Shown piece after piece: positions 1 through 9,400 of a stretch of DNA of 21,000 nucleotides. This DNA is from Mesostigma viride (Eukaryota; Streptophyta; Mesostigmatophyceae; Mesostigmatales; Mesostigmataceae), in NCBI GenBank assembly GCA_009746045.1, contig RPFO01000103.1, positions 728,570-749,569 of the forward strand, written 5' to 3'. Under the pieces are notes generated by a model. It did not search any database and was not told where the DNA came from. It was given only the letters and a program-made list of their open reading frames with translations. The stretch's first letter is position 1, and every line of letters begins with the position of its first letter. The position numbers and the translations under genes were made by a program.

Positions 1-433
1 AACACGGGTGTGTATGGTGGTACGGTGGGGAATGGGCCAGGAGGAGCTTGTCCATCGTCCCATGGGTCGCCGTGGACGTAGGCCGACGATCCTGGCACTC
101 TATGCGGGGGCCTGGACTCTCGCTCGTAAGACCCGAAGGATACCTGACGAGGGACCCGCCCGGGCTCCGGTCCCGACCCCCCCCGTCCACGCCCGGCCCA
201 TGCATGGATCAGACGCGCGCTACCGCGCGCGTACATCGCCGGGTAGTACCGATCCACAAGAGCAGCAGGCGGGGGTACGAACGGAGAGCTGGCAGTTGAG
301 CTACCTGCGTCCTCTACGTCCTCCTCCTCCTGCACCTCTTCCACGGAAGGGGGTCGCTGCGTAGGAGGTACCCTGTCCCAATTGCCCATATGCTGGGTCG
401 ATAGCGGTCGCGGATGCTGCTGCGTCTGCTGTC

Positions 434-474
<41 letters not shown>

Positions 475-821
475 GTCGGCTGTCGCTGTCGCTGCTGCTG
501 CTGCTGCTGCGTCTGTCGCGACGGCGGAGACTGCTGAGACTGAGGCTGTCGCTGCGGCGACTGCTGAGACTGAGGCTGTCGCTGCGGCGACTGCTGTTGC
601 TGATCAAACCCTAGGGCAGCTTGCTCTAGCTGCGACTCCAGGGTCGTCTGCCGTTCTGCGGTAACCCTAGCGGCTGCCTCGGATCTCCGGGACCCACTGG
701 AACTCCGACTAGATGTGCTAGCTATTTCTTGTTCTTCCCTGCTATTGTCCTCCGGGGACTGTGTCTCTCTACGGCCCTTCGGGGGCTGTGCATTACCACC
801 ACCTCGCTTCCTAGAGGGCAT
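1..821 (-). CDS. Q-rich gag-like open reading frame, partial (3' end outside window)
   Basis: An open frame starts at the ATG at 821-819 and runs to position 1 without a stop (at least 273 codons). I checked every codon for stops. It begins MPSRKRGGGNAQPPKGRRET, basic and hydrophilic, followed by a Ser/Arg/Glu-rich stretch. Residues about 73-140 are a Gln-rich block (QSPQRQPQSQ repeats and runs of Q) encoded by the CAG repeat. An acidic segment follows (VEEVQEEEDVEDAG), then a Pro/Arg/Gly-rich part. No catalytic motif or zinc knuckle is visible. It lies downstream of a TATA-like element and an RNase H1 N-domain relic on the same strand, so a retroelement gag or structural protein is the best guess. 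A host low-complexity protein is possible. The C-terminal third is so biased that true coding may end or shift frame before position 1. Confidence 0.45.
413..600. repeat. (CTG/CAG)n triplet repeat inside the Q-rich frame
   Basis: Runs of CTG on the plus strand (CAG, Gln, on the minus strand) are interrupted by CGT/TCG triplets. Two near-identical 27-bp units at about 533-590 encode the QSPQRQPQSQ motif. All interruptions keep the minus-strand frame open. Confidence 0.9.
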
Positions 822-996
822 TTTGGGCCCTAGTACCGTACCAGCACGAGTACCTCCCCAACACAGGCAAGCAAGATAGAGAAGAGGAAGCCACAACTAA
901 TTCTTCTAATAGTAATTATATATTATCTGCTAACTATTGTAGCTGAGCTAGTAGGCAGTATCACTGTATACTCGTATCTAGTAGTGAGAGTGGTGC

Positions 997-1353
997 TTAT
1001 GCCCTACAGGGTGGGCCCAGGTGAAGCTGCTCCAGTGCACGCAACACATCCTGTGCTGGGATCTGGGTGACACTCCTATGCTGGTGCAGCCCTTCTGGGA
1101 GGGGCATATTATCCTTAATAAACTGATCTGCCTCCGCTAATGTATTAAATCCCTGCTACCTAGCTAACGACGCTGGGTGTCAGACTTTATCCTTAATATG
1201 ATTACTACACGCAGCCCAACTATAGAAAATTCCTGGTTGGCCTGTGGCCCCGTCGTGTGCTACTGCATAGTATAGGTATTGGGATCTACCTCCTTGATTA
1301 ATACTACGTCTATATCCTCCTTCATTATTACGTCTGCTGCGAGAGGTTCCCAT
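997..1353 (-). pseudogene. Decayed RNase H1 hybrid-binding (viroplasmin-type) domain
   Basis: The frame from the ATG at 1353 to the TAA at 999-997 encodes YLYYAVAHDGATGQPGIFYS, then W, a short helix-like stretch, and FNTLAEADQFI. This matches the RNase H1 N-terminal hybrid-binding / caulimovirus viroplasmin fold: YYAV, G-I-(Y/F)-x-S/T-W, and K/G-F-x-T-x-x-E-A-x-x-F. Two in-frame stops (a TGA, then a TAG twelve codons later) lie in the loop between the W and the FNTL strand, so it reads as broken. The 5' side is closed by a TAG two codons before the ATG. The domain occurs in eukaryotic RNase H1 and, alone or fused, in retroelements. Here it lies between a TATA-like element and the Q-rich frame on the same strand, which suggests a decayed retroelement part. 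No RNase H catalytic domain is visible. Confidence 0.6.
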
Positions 1354-1744
1354 GAACTACCGATTAGGTATAAAGCAATATCACACGGTATTGAAGCATG
1401 CAATGCAAGGAGGGGAAAGAAGGGAGGAAAGCCCACCCAGGATACCTCTACGTGCAGGTGACGTGCTCACAGCGAGAGAGAAACACAAGGCAGAAACAGG
1501 ACGTTCACAGACAGTACGAAAAACGTTGAGGTACAGCTACCGGCAACACAGTAAGGCAACGGCCAGCCGGTAACTACCCTCGAGCTGTAAGCAGCGTTGC
1601 CCTCCGGGGGTCCGCCCACAGCTCACGAAGGTCTGCCTCCGGGGCGACCCATTCACCAACAAGCACAAACATGAATACAGAGCACGACAGAAAACAGAAA
1701 CCCCGTTTCTACGCGCGTGGGTAAGACAGGAAGGGCAAGAAGGA

Positions 1745-1756
1745 CTTATATATATA
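1745..1756 (-). promoter_or_regulatory. TATA-box-like element
   Basis: The minus strand reads TATATATATAAG here, about 390 nt upstream of the ATG at 1353 and 925 nt upstream of the Q-rich frame. It sits just downstream, in the transcription sense, of a block of tandem repeats. This resembles a promoter in an LTR U3 region, but no LTR pair can be shown within the window. Confidence 0.4.
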
Positions 1757-1787
1757 TTGCTTTACCGATGCCTTACTGCCGTCAGTA

Positions 1788-2012
1788 TCGTTGAAAACCC
1801 TGAGTTCTGGCCGCCACCTGGTGTCGTTGAAAGCCGGAGCTCTGGCCGCCACCGGGTGTCGTTGAAAACTGGGGCTTTAGCCGCTACCGTCGGCAGCCCA
1901 ACACCACGGGATCGCTGCTGATCCCGCCGAGTATTCCTTACTGGCCGCTCGCCGTCTAGGTCGTCGTTGAATCCCTTGCGGGATTGCCGCCGACCTGTCC
2001 AGCGGTCGTTGA
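1788..2012. repeat. Tandem 35-42 bp repeats with a TCGTTGAA core
   Basis: The core TCGTTGAA occurs at 1788, 1824, 1859, 1964 and 2006. The first three units are 36, 35 and about 36 bp and share TCTGGCCGCCACC or a close variant. The block lies 30 bp upstream (minus sense) of the TATA-like element, the position of enhancer-type repeats in retroelement promoters. Confidence 0.75.
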
Positions 2013-2019
2013 ATAATGG

Positions 2020-3650
2020 AACCTCTATCTACACCAAGCTCCGCCTTGGTCTTCCTAACTGGCTACACTAGCTCTCTCTGCGAGAGTTAGCTAACCTTGC
2101 CAGCAACACAAACCTCCGATAACCAGTGTAACGTGCCAGCCCAGACACCTAGCCTGAGCTACGTCGCGAAAGATCAACTGTGCCGGTAATAGGAAGAATC
2201 AAGGTGGCCTAATGCAGATTGCGCTTCACGACTGGGGTCGTGAGATATCTGGCACCGCGACTTGATGCCAAGCTATTTAATACACACTTATAATGGCTAG
2301 CAATACCAATTACAAATGGATAAGTGCCCCAGGTTCAATGTGTAGGCTTCATCGCACTTTACATTCATCGAACCAAGAGGACGAGACTCTCGTCCTCGGA
2401 CCAATTTCACCTAGGTCTGCCACCAAGCTGGCAAGAGGCGCCGACATGGCGCCGACCTTCCAGAGAACTCCGAAACATGCAGTCCACACAAGATCCTCGG
2501 GTCGACATCGACCCTCGCCAGGCTACAGAATCCACGCATGAGTACAATATCTCAACCAGCTATAAAGTACCCAGCGCGGCGCGACTGCACCGGCCCCTAG
2601 AAGATCGCACACATCAACCTAGGCCCAAAATAACTGGTCCGAATCACACAAACTATCATAATTCCATACAAAAGTCCTGACCAAGGGACAATTCCCAAAT
2701 TAAGTCCCGAAATGAGTCCCAAAGTCCTACGGACTATGACAACAAGCCAAAACACATAATTTATTCCATTGTTGCGCCCGTTCCAAGGGTCGGGTTCGCA
2801 ACAGATAGTGCCTTAATACACGCTCAGCATCGCCTGCCAGACCGCCATGCCTGTCGCCTGGAATTAGGTCACTTTCGTGCACGCGCACACAAAAAATCGC
2901 ATTTGGCGCCATGCACTTTTCGGGTACCGCTTACAAGGGCAGATTTTGGCGCGGCTCGTACCGTTGTGTGTACTCTAGATGTCGCAGTCGCACTCGCACT
3001 AGTCACATGCTGAATGCCGCCATATCCAGCTGAAAAAGATCGATATGTGCTGCGCAGGCTGGTGTCGATAGCTTACGAAATCGGGGGCGATAGCTGCAGA
3101 AAATTATATCGGCGTGTTCGTCATCAAAATATGAGGACTTCGAATGCAACCACCCCAACGAAATTTCATGGCCGGCCGGAGTCGAAAGTTATGAGCATTC
3201 TCGGCAGCCATAGCTCAGCACATTTTCACGCCCAATACCCCAATCCTGCCTAGCTATTGGTAGGCTATCCGCACGCTCATTCAGAAGCCGGATTCTGCCC
3301 AACCTGGCGTGAGCACGGCTGGACTGCCTGGTGCTCGAGGCTCGTGCTGTCAGTCTAGAAATCAGCCCCAAAACAAAGGCCATGCAGCCCTTGTCTGAAC
3401 TACATGGTGGTGCAGGTGCACCTTGTGCACCCAGAGCAGGTGGTAGTTTACATTCCCCACCGGCATGTTCTTGCTTAGAATGCATTAAAAACCATACAGC
3501 GACCTCTCAGGGATACCCTAAGGCCGCCTCTTTTTTAAAAAAATCGTCTATACTGGCGATTCCGCAACTCTTAGAGATATTTGGGGTGCACGAGGGTGCC
3601 GGGGTAAGGGGGAGTGGTGGCTAGGAAGCTAGCTATGTATAATTAAAAAA
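2020..3650. other. Intergenic stretch, nothing recognised
   Basis: Only short frames occur here (118 codons at 2324-2680 plus, 98 codons at 3189-3485 minus). None gives a product I recognise, and composition is mixed. There is no RNA gene I can support. It may hold further decayed transposon sequence. Confidence 0.5.
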
Positions 3651-3678
3651 AAGATTTACAAAGCAAAGACATCCCATC

Positions 3679-3697
3679 AATTAATTAATTAATTAAT
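3679..3697. repeat. (TTAA)n tract at the 3' end of the LINE remnant
   Basis: About four and a half TTAA units lie just beyond the 3' end (minus sense) of the LINE remnant. A shorter AATTAATTAATTT tract lies at 4885-4897, beyond its 5' end. The tract may be the LINE 3' tail, or the two may be target-site sequence. Confidence 0.5.
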
Positions 3698-3700
3698 AGA

Positions 3701-3719
3701 CACGTGACTGCGTCACGTG
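3701..3719. promoter_or_regulatory. Perfect inverted repeat with two CACGTG boxes
   Basis: CACGTGAC (3701-3708), spacer TGC, GTCACGTG (3712-3719). Each arm holds a CACGTG (G-box/E-box, bHLH or bZIP type). It is next to the TTAA tract and has no gene start close by, so function is unknown. Confidence 0.45.
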
Positions 3720-3820
3720 AGCATAAGTCCTCAGTGGGAGGGGAACATGGGATGGAATGGATGGTATATTAAGCTATCTAGGTCCTAGTTACAGGGGTGT
3801 GGGCACCGCGGCCCGAATCG

Positions 3821-4596
3821 CTATGAATGCCATACCGGCGCGTTCACACGCGGAGCCCCCACAGGCTTGGGGGTGGTCTCCTTCATCACTACTTGCCATC
3901 TATCCTTGCGCACCATCTGCCTCCATATTACTGACAAACCAGGAGGCTGCCCGGGGGTGAGCCCGTCACGTCTAGTGTAGCACATGTCCATGCCGAGTCT
4001 ATCACGAAAAGTCCACGGGTGGCGGCCCTGCCGCGTGCGGCCGGGGGCACGCCAGGTGAGGACATATCGCCCCGCTGGGCGGGCTTGGTGCCAGCTAGTC
4101 TATCTGAGGTATCTACCTGATCTGTGCGGGCCAGGTGCCCGGCTAGGCCCAGGCGCCTGTGCCTAATAATGTGGGAAACATAGGGCAAATCAGCGTACAA
4201 ATCCTCATTACTAATGTGCAAACCAAAGGGGATGTTAAGGGCCTTGCGCAGCATCTTGGTGACGGCGCCGTCGAGTCGTTGCTCCAGCTCCTGCGTCAGT
4301 GTCCACGTCTCGGCGCCGTAGGTCAGGATCGTCAGAATGACGACCTTGAAGAGGTCACGCTTGACGATCCGGGGTAGGGTGGGGTTGCTCCACCAGCGGC
4401 GGTGGTCATGGAGGTGCGCCCACGCCATGCCGATCCGTGTCGTCATGTCGTCCTCGCAGTCGGGAAGCCAACTGCCGAGCAGCTTGAAGCGGCCTGAAGG
4501 AGGGTAGTTGACCTCGGCATCGTCTAAGAGGCGGAGTGTGGGTGGGGGCCCTGCCATGCCGAGGGCCAGGGCCTCCGTTTTGGGGCTCCATCAACA
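3821..4596 (-). pseudogene. 5'-truncated LINE reverse transcriptase C-terminus, frameshifted
   Basis: Minus-strand frame 4596 to about 4080 starts with PKTEALALG, preceded by a TGA at about 4599. It carries the region after the RT catalytic core of non-LTR elements: KLLGSWLPDCEDD, RDLFKVVILTILTYGAETWT (the L-x-YG-x-E-x-W motif), LEQRLDGAVTKMLRKALNI, and HRRLGLAGHLAR. Between about 4100 and 4060 the match moves to another frame, with RYVLTWRAPGRTRQGRHPWT and LSVIWRQMVRKDRWQVV, ending at the TAG 3823-3821. That tail matches the usual GRP...T and D-R-x-x-W-R/Q-x-x-V end of such ORF2 proteins. The endonuclease and the RT catalytic YxDD region are absent, as is common for 5'-truncated insertions. 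It lies about 320 bp downstream of the MAK11 stop, same strand. Confidence 0.85.
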
Positions 4597-4913
4597 TCCC
4601 ATCAAATGCCAGAATAAAGTGGGCTCTATTAAGCGTAATGCAAAGCTTGACCCGGTGCATGCGCGCAGTGGCAGTGGCCATGGCCGGCAGCTAGGAATAC
4701 AGCTACGTCGAGGTGGATGGCAAGACAATTGCAGGCCAGGTGGCCATGTACTGCCATACTCGACTGTCATTCCCGATACCAAGGTTACATTGCGCCCAAT
4801 ATTTACAATAGGATGATGCAAATTGTCCGCAGTGGATACGATAAACAGCTACCCTATTTTGTATCAACACGCAGTCTACGTGTAAATTAATTAATTTGGT
4901 ATAATTACACAGT
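4597..4913 (-). other. Downstream flank / probable 3' UTR of MAK11
   Basis: Non-coding stretch between the MAK11 stop and the LINE remnant. A TGTAA (4909-4905), the chlorophyte-type polyadenylation word, lies only 5 nt after the stop, too close to be the normal signal. No AATAAA stands out. Confidence 0.35.
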
Positions 4914-5233
4914 CTAATTTCCTACTCTATCCGCTCTCCTTTCCTTTTGCTTTATGGAGACCCTCCGCTCTTGCAGTCCTTTGCCAGCACTTTTCCCAGC
5001 CCCTAGTGACGCTTTGGAAACATTGGGCTTTACGGTCCCTTTGACCTTGGCTTGCGGAGCTGACCGCGATCGCTCCTGTTCGAACGCGGGTGCATCTGCT
5101 TTCCTCTTCTTCCTGGCCTGCTGGGCGGCCTTTTCCTTCACTGTGGGTGAGACTGGCAGATCCCCCTCCTCGGCTTCGCCCCCAGCTTCGCCCTCGTCAT
5201 GGGCCGCCATGCTGGCTGTCAGCAGGGAGTTGC
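4914..5233 (-). CDS. MAK11: MAK11 exon 8 with TAG stop (4916-4914)
   Basis: 320 nt after acceptor GGTCCTGGCAG. Encodes the acidic-then-basic tail (DEGEAGGEAEEGD, KEKAAQQARKKRKADAP, SIKQKERRADRVGN). Low complexity and Lys-rich like MAK11/PAK1IP1 tails. Confidence 0.85.
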
Positions 5234-6224
5234 CTGCCAGGACCGGGCAAAAAAGGGGACAGACAAAGCAGGGTAACGGGCCGGAGAAAAAAGGTGGCAA
5301 ATGGCAGCAGAAAGCAGACATTTACTCTTGATACAAAAAGCCATTATATACACACAAGCTTTTATAAAAACACAGACAAGGTCGCATGCCCACAAATTCT
5401 TGACATCAAATGCTCCATCACAAACCGACGCGACCACAACTCTGTGAGAAACTAGCAGCATTACTTGAACCGTGCAAACACACGCCCCCCACGCCCCCCC
5501 CCACACACAGATGCACACACGTGCACACAAGCCCACACATGCGCACACACGCGCACACACGCGCCCACGTACCCACGTACCCACGTACCCACCCACCCAC
5601 CCACGTACCCACCCACCCACCCACCCACCCACCCACCCACCCACCCACCCACCCACCCACCCACCCACCCACCCACCCACCCACCCACCACCACCCACCC
5701 ACCCACCCACCCACCCACCCACCCACCCACCCACCCACCCACCCACCCACCCACCCACCCACCCACCCACCCACCCACCCCACCCACCCACCCACCCACC
5801 CACCCACCCACCCACCCACCCACCCACCCACCCACCCACCACCCACCCACCCACCCACCCCCACCCACCCACCCACCCACCCACCCACCCACCCACCCAC
5901 CCACCCACCCACCCACCCACCCACCCACCCACCCACCCACCCACCCACCCACCCACCCACCCACCCACCCACGCACGCACGCACCCACCCACCCACCCAC
6001 TCACCCACCAACCCACCCTCCCCCCGCCCGCCCGCCCGCCGCCCACCCACCCACTCACCCACCAACCCACCCTCCCGCCCGCCCGCCCGCCCGCCCGCCC
6101 ACCCACCCACCCACATACGGAAACATACACACAACATCAGCACGCACCCTTCTGGAACGCCTCGGAGCACCCAACAGGCCAAGACCCCCCCGCCCCCCGT
6201 CCCCCCCCCAACCACACACACACA

Positions 6225-6323
<99 letters not shown>

Positions 6324-6366
6324 GGGGGGAGAGAGAGAGAGAGAGGGGGGGGGGGGGGGGGGGGGG

Positions 6367-6418
<52 letters not shown>

Positions 6419-9400
6419 AGCACGCACCCTTCTGGAATGCCTCGGAGCACCCGACGGCGACGATGCGTGCTTTCGTCTGCAACTCGGCAAGGGGTGCCGC
6501 AAGGGCTGCGTCGGCTCCGCCGCCCCCTTTGTTTTTTGACAGCATCCGGGTGTCCCAGATGCGCACAAAGCCGTCCGAGGACCCTGAGACGATCCAGGGA
6601 GGGGGCGTATTGCCGGAGCCCTCGGCAGCGGCAGGTATCGAGAGGCCCTTGATCCTGCATAGGAGCGCGCGAGTATTGATGCAGCAGATTCCAATATGAA
6701 TTGTGTGCTATCAACAAGGCACGAATAGGTATGAAGAGACCTTAGATCCTGCATCGGAGCGCGCAACTTGACACAGCAGATAGTCGGAAATAAGAGCCAC
6801 AAGGCATGAATAGGTATGAAGAGGCCCTCGATCCTGCATCGGAGCGCGCAACTTGACACAGCAGATAGTCGGAAATAAGAGCCACAAGGCACAAATATCG
6901 AGAGGCCCTCGATCCTGCATATGCATGCGCGATGTGGTACAGCAGTTTCTGATATGAATAACTCATATCTGCTCCTCTATGTATAGGATAAGCAGATATT
7001 ATAGTTCACATGCTCAGCACTTATTGATAGTAACGAGGCATAACATAACAAGGCATCGATAAGCTATGTGATATCAACGAGGCATGCATAGCCACGGAGA
7101 GAGCCTGATCTTGCACCAGAGCATGCAACTTGACGCAGATAATCGTTTACTATCAAGGTGAAAGTTACTGTCAAGTTACAGGCGCAACTAGGCAGCAAAA
7201 GGCCCATGATCCTGCACAAGGGAGCACAAGCTGACACAGTTGTTGTCACCATGAAGCTGACAGAGTCATTGTCATACATATTGACAATGACAATGAACGT
7301 TAAACAAGGATTAAGAATCGCACGTCTTTGATGAGGCTGGACTGGGCAACAAGTGACCTCTAATTCTGCCCCCTGCCCCTGTCTGCTGCCCCGTGGAAGG
7401 AGGACAACCACCAATAACAAATTTCCCGACAACAACTGCATTTACTTGTATTTGCAGCACCACCCGCTCACCGGTGCGTGCTCGCTTGAAGTGGGAGCCC
7501 CAATACAACTCAATGGCACCAACATGGCTTTCAATTTCACAGGCATATCTGTTGCATCTACAGCATCCAGATATACATCTGCGGGCAATACGCGTCACCG
7601 GCTCGTGTGCACGCGAATGCAGAGCACCCCTTGCATGCCCACAACAGCAGATGGCTTTTACTTTCATGCAAGTATCCATGTATTAATAACAAATAATAAG
7701 TACCAGGCATGCAGCACTACCGGCTCGCCAGCTCATGTGCGCAGGCCATGCAAGCACCATCCATGAGCGAGCCCATAACAAGAGACAAAGCTTCTAATGC
7801 AAAGTGCAGCACCGCCCACCCGCCAGCTCTGTGCCGTGAAACGAGGGCACCAAAAATCACACCCAACAGCAACAAGAAAGGCTCCTCAGTTTGGTATAGG
7901 TGAACGTAGTTACATGTTACAACCAGCTACAGTAATATTACACGAAATCCTGCGAGAGGCCCTGCGTTCAAAACTTCTAATCCAAGTAGCCTACCGATTA
8001 TAACACCCACTATTCCAGAAACACATCACCGCCAATTGCTCAGTGTTGTGGAAGTTGCTTACCACTAATTCTGGACTTGAACACCCAGTACTCCAGAAAC
8101 ACATCACCGCCCACTTACGACTCATTACACCACTACCCACTCACCGGCTCGTGTGTGCACGGAAGGAGAGCGCCACGCCCCGGGTTCCGCTGTCAAACAC
8201 GTCGACACACTTATTTTCGCCGCCCGTCACCAGCAGCTTGTCCTGCAAGTGCATGTCCATGGCACGTCGGTGACAGGGCACATGTCAATGGCATGCGGGT
8301 GACAGGGCCAATGTTCAGGGCACGTGGGTTAAAGGGCACATATTCATGGCATGCGGGTGACAGGGCATGTAGAATGTGGGCAAATGGAATGATGCACAAG
8401 TGGCGAGCGAAACAGGATCAGACGAACAAACATCCGAGATCCGAGACCATCACCAGCAGCTTGTCCTGCCTGGCACCTCCATGACAGTCAGTGGGGATGC
8501 GAGACCAAGGTTAAGAGTCATGATATGGGATGCAGTTAGAAGGATGGGATTATGTTGGATGGCATCAGAAGGATGACATTAGAACATGCCGCCACCTGCA
8601 GCTGGTCCTGGTCAGCACACATCAAGGGAGTGGGGGGCTAGGGCCAAGGTTAGAATGACATCAAAGAACACATCAGAGGATGGCATTGAAGAACGAGACC
8701 GCATGTCGCCAGCAGCGCTTCCTGGCCGGCGCAAGTATTCGGGGACAACCACAAGGTGGGTTCAGACGATGGCGTTAGAGAATGAGACCGGGACCAGCAG
8801 CATGTCCTGGCCAGCAGCTTGTCCTACCCAACACCATGCGATGAAAAGTGATGGATAAATGACCTAGGTTAGAACTAGGAAAGGGTCTCATATGAGACCA
8901 AGGCAACAGCTATTTCAAAGAGGATTGGATTAGGAAAATGTTGGGTCATAACTAGTAGAGGGTGCCATATGAGACCTATGTTAGAATAAGTGGAGGGTGC
9001 CGAGTAGAGGGTGCCGTAACAGGGTGAGATATAAGAAGAAGGAAACCATCACCAGCGGCTTGTCCGGCAGCACAGATCGATGGGAAGTAAGGGCGAGATT
9101 AGAGTATGATTGGCCAAGCCAGTAACGAAGCCCGCTCACACCTACACCAGCCCATAACAAAGCCGGCCTACTCAAAGCAAGGGAATGCACCAGCGGCCTA
9201 GTATAGTGGATCGTGCCTGGTCCTGGCAGAGGCTGAGCAGCTTGCCCCTCCCTTGCAATCTTGCTGTCTCGGAGCCAGTCTGTGTGTCCAGCAAAGAACC
9301 AGAATGCGAGCACAGATATGTAAACGGTAGAATAAGACGATGGATTAGACACCATGGATTGTAGAATAAGACGATGGATTAGACACCATGGATTGTAGAT

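Noticed and set aside
997-1353. Stop-codon reassignment, as the domain relic has in-frame TGA and TAG
   Set aside because: MAK11 ends at a TAG with no conserved coding after it, and no conserved position elsewhere needs a reassigned codon; decay is simpler.
2293-2680. Overlapping 82- and 118-codon frames as a gene
   Set aside because: No recognisable motif, no splice or codon-bias support, and two competing frames of similar quality.
4905-4909. TGTAA as polyadenylation signal of MAK11
   Set aside because: Only 5 nt after the stop codon; a pentamer this short is expected by chance.
5410-6717. Several long open frames (up to 429 codons) rich in PTHP or GGWV
   Set aside because: They are translations of the (CCCA)n and (GA)n arrays within MAK11 intron 7; period-4 repeats lacking stops stay open in all frames.
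8258-8376. Extending MAK11 exon 6 upstream to include the in-frame RRAMDMHLQ before DKLLVTGG
   Set aside because: The residues fit the family loosely, but no AG acceptor exists on this strand for 214 nt upstream of 8245, and the sequence belongs to the 29-bp repeat.
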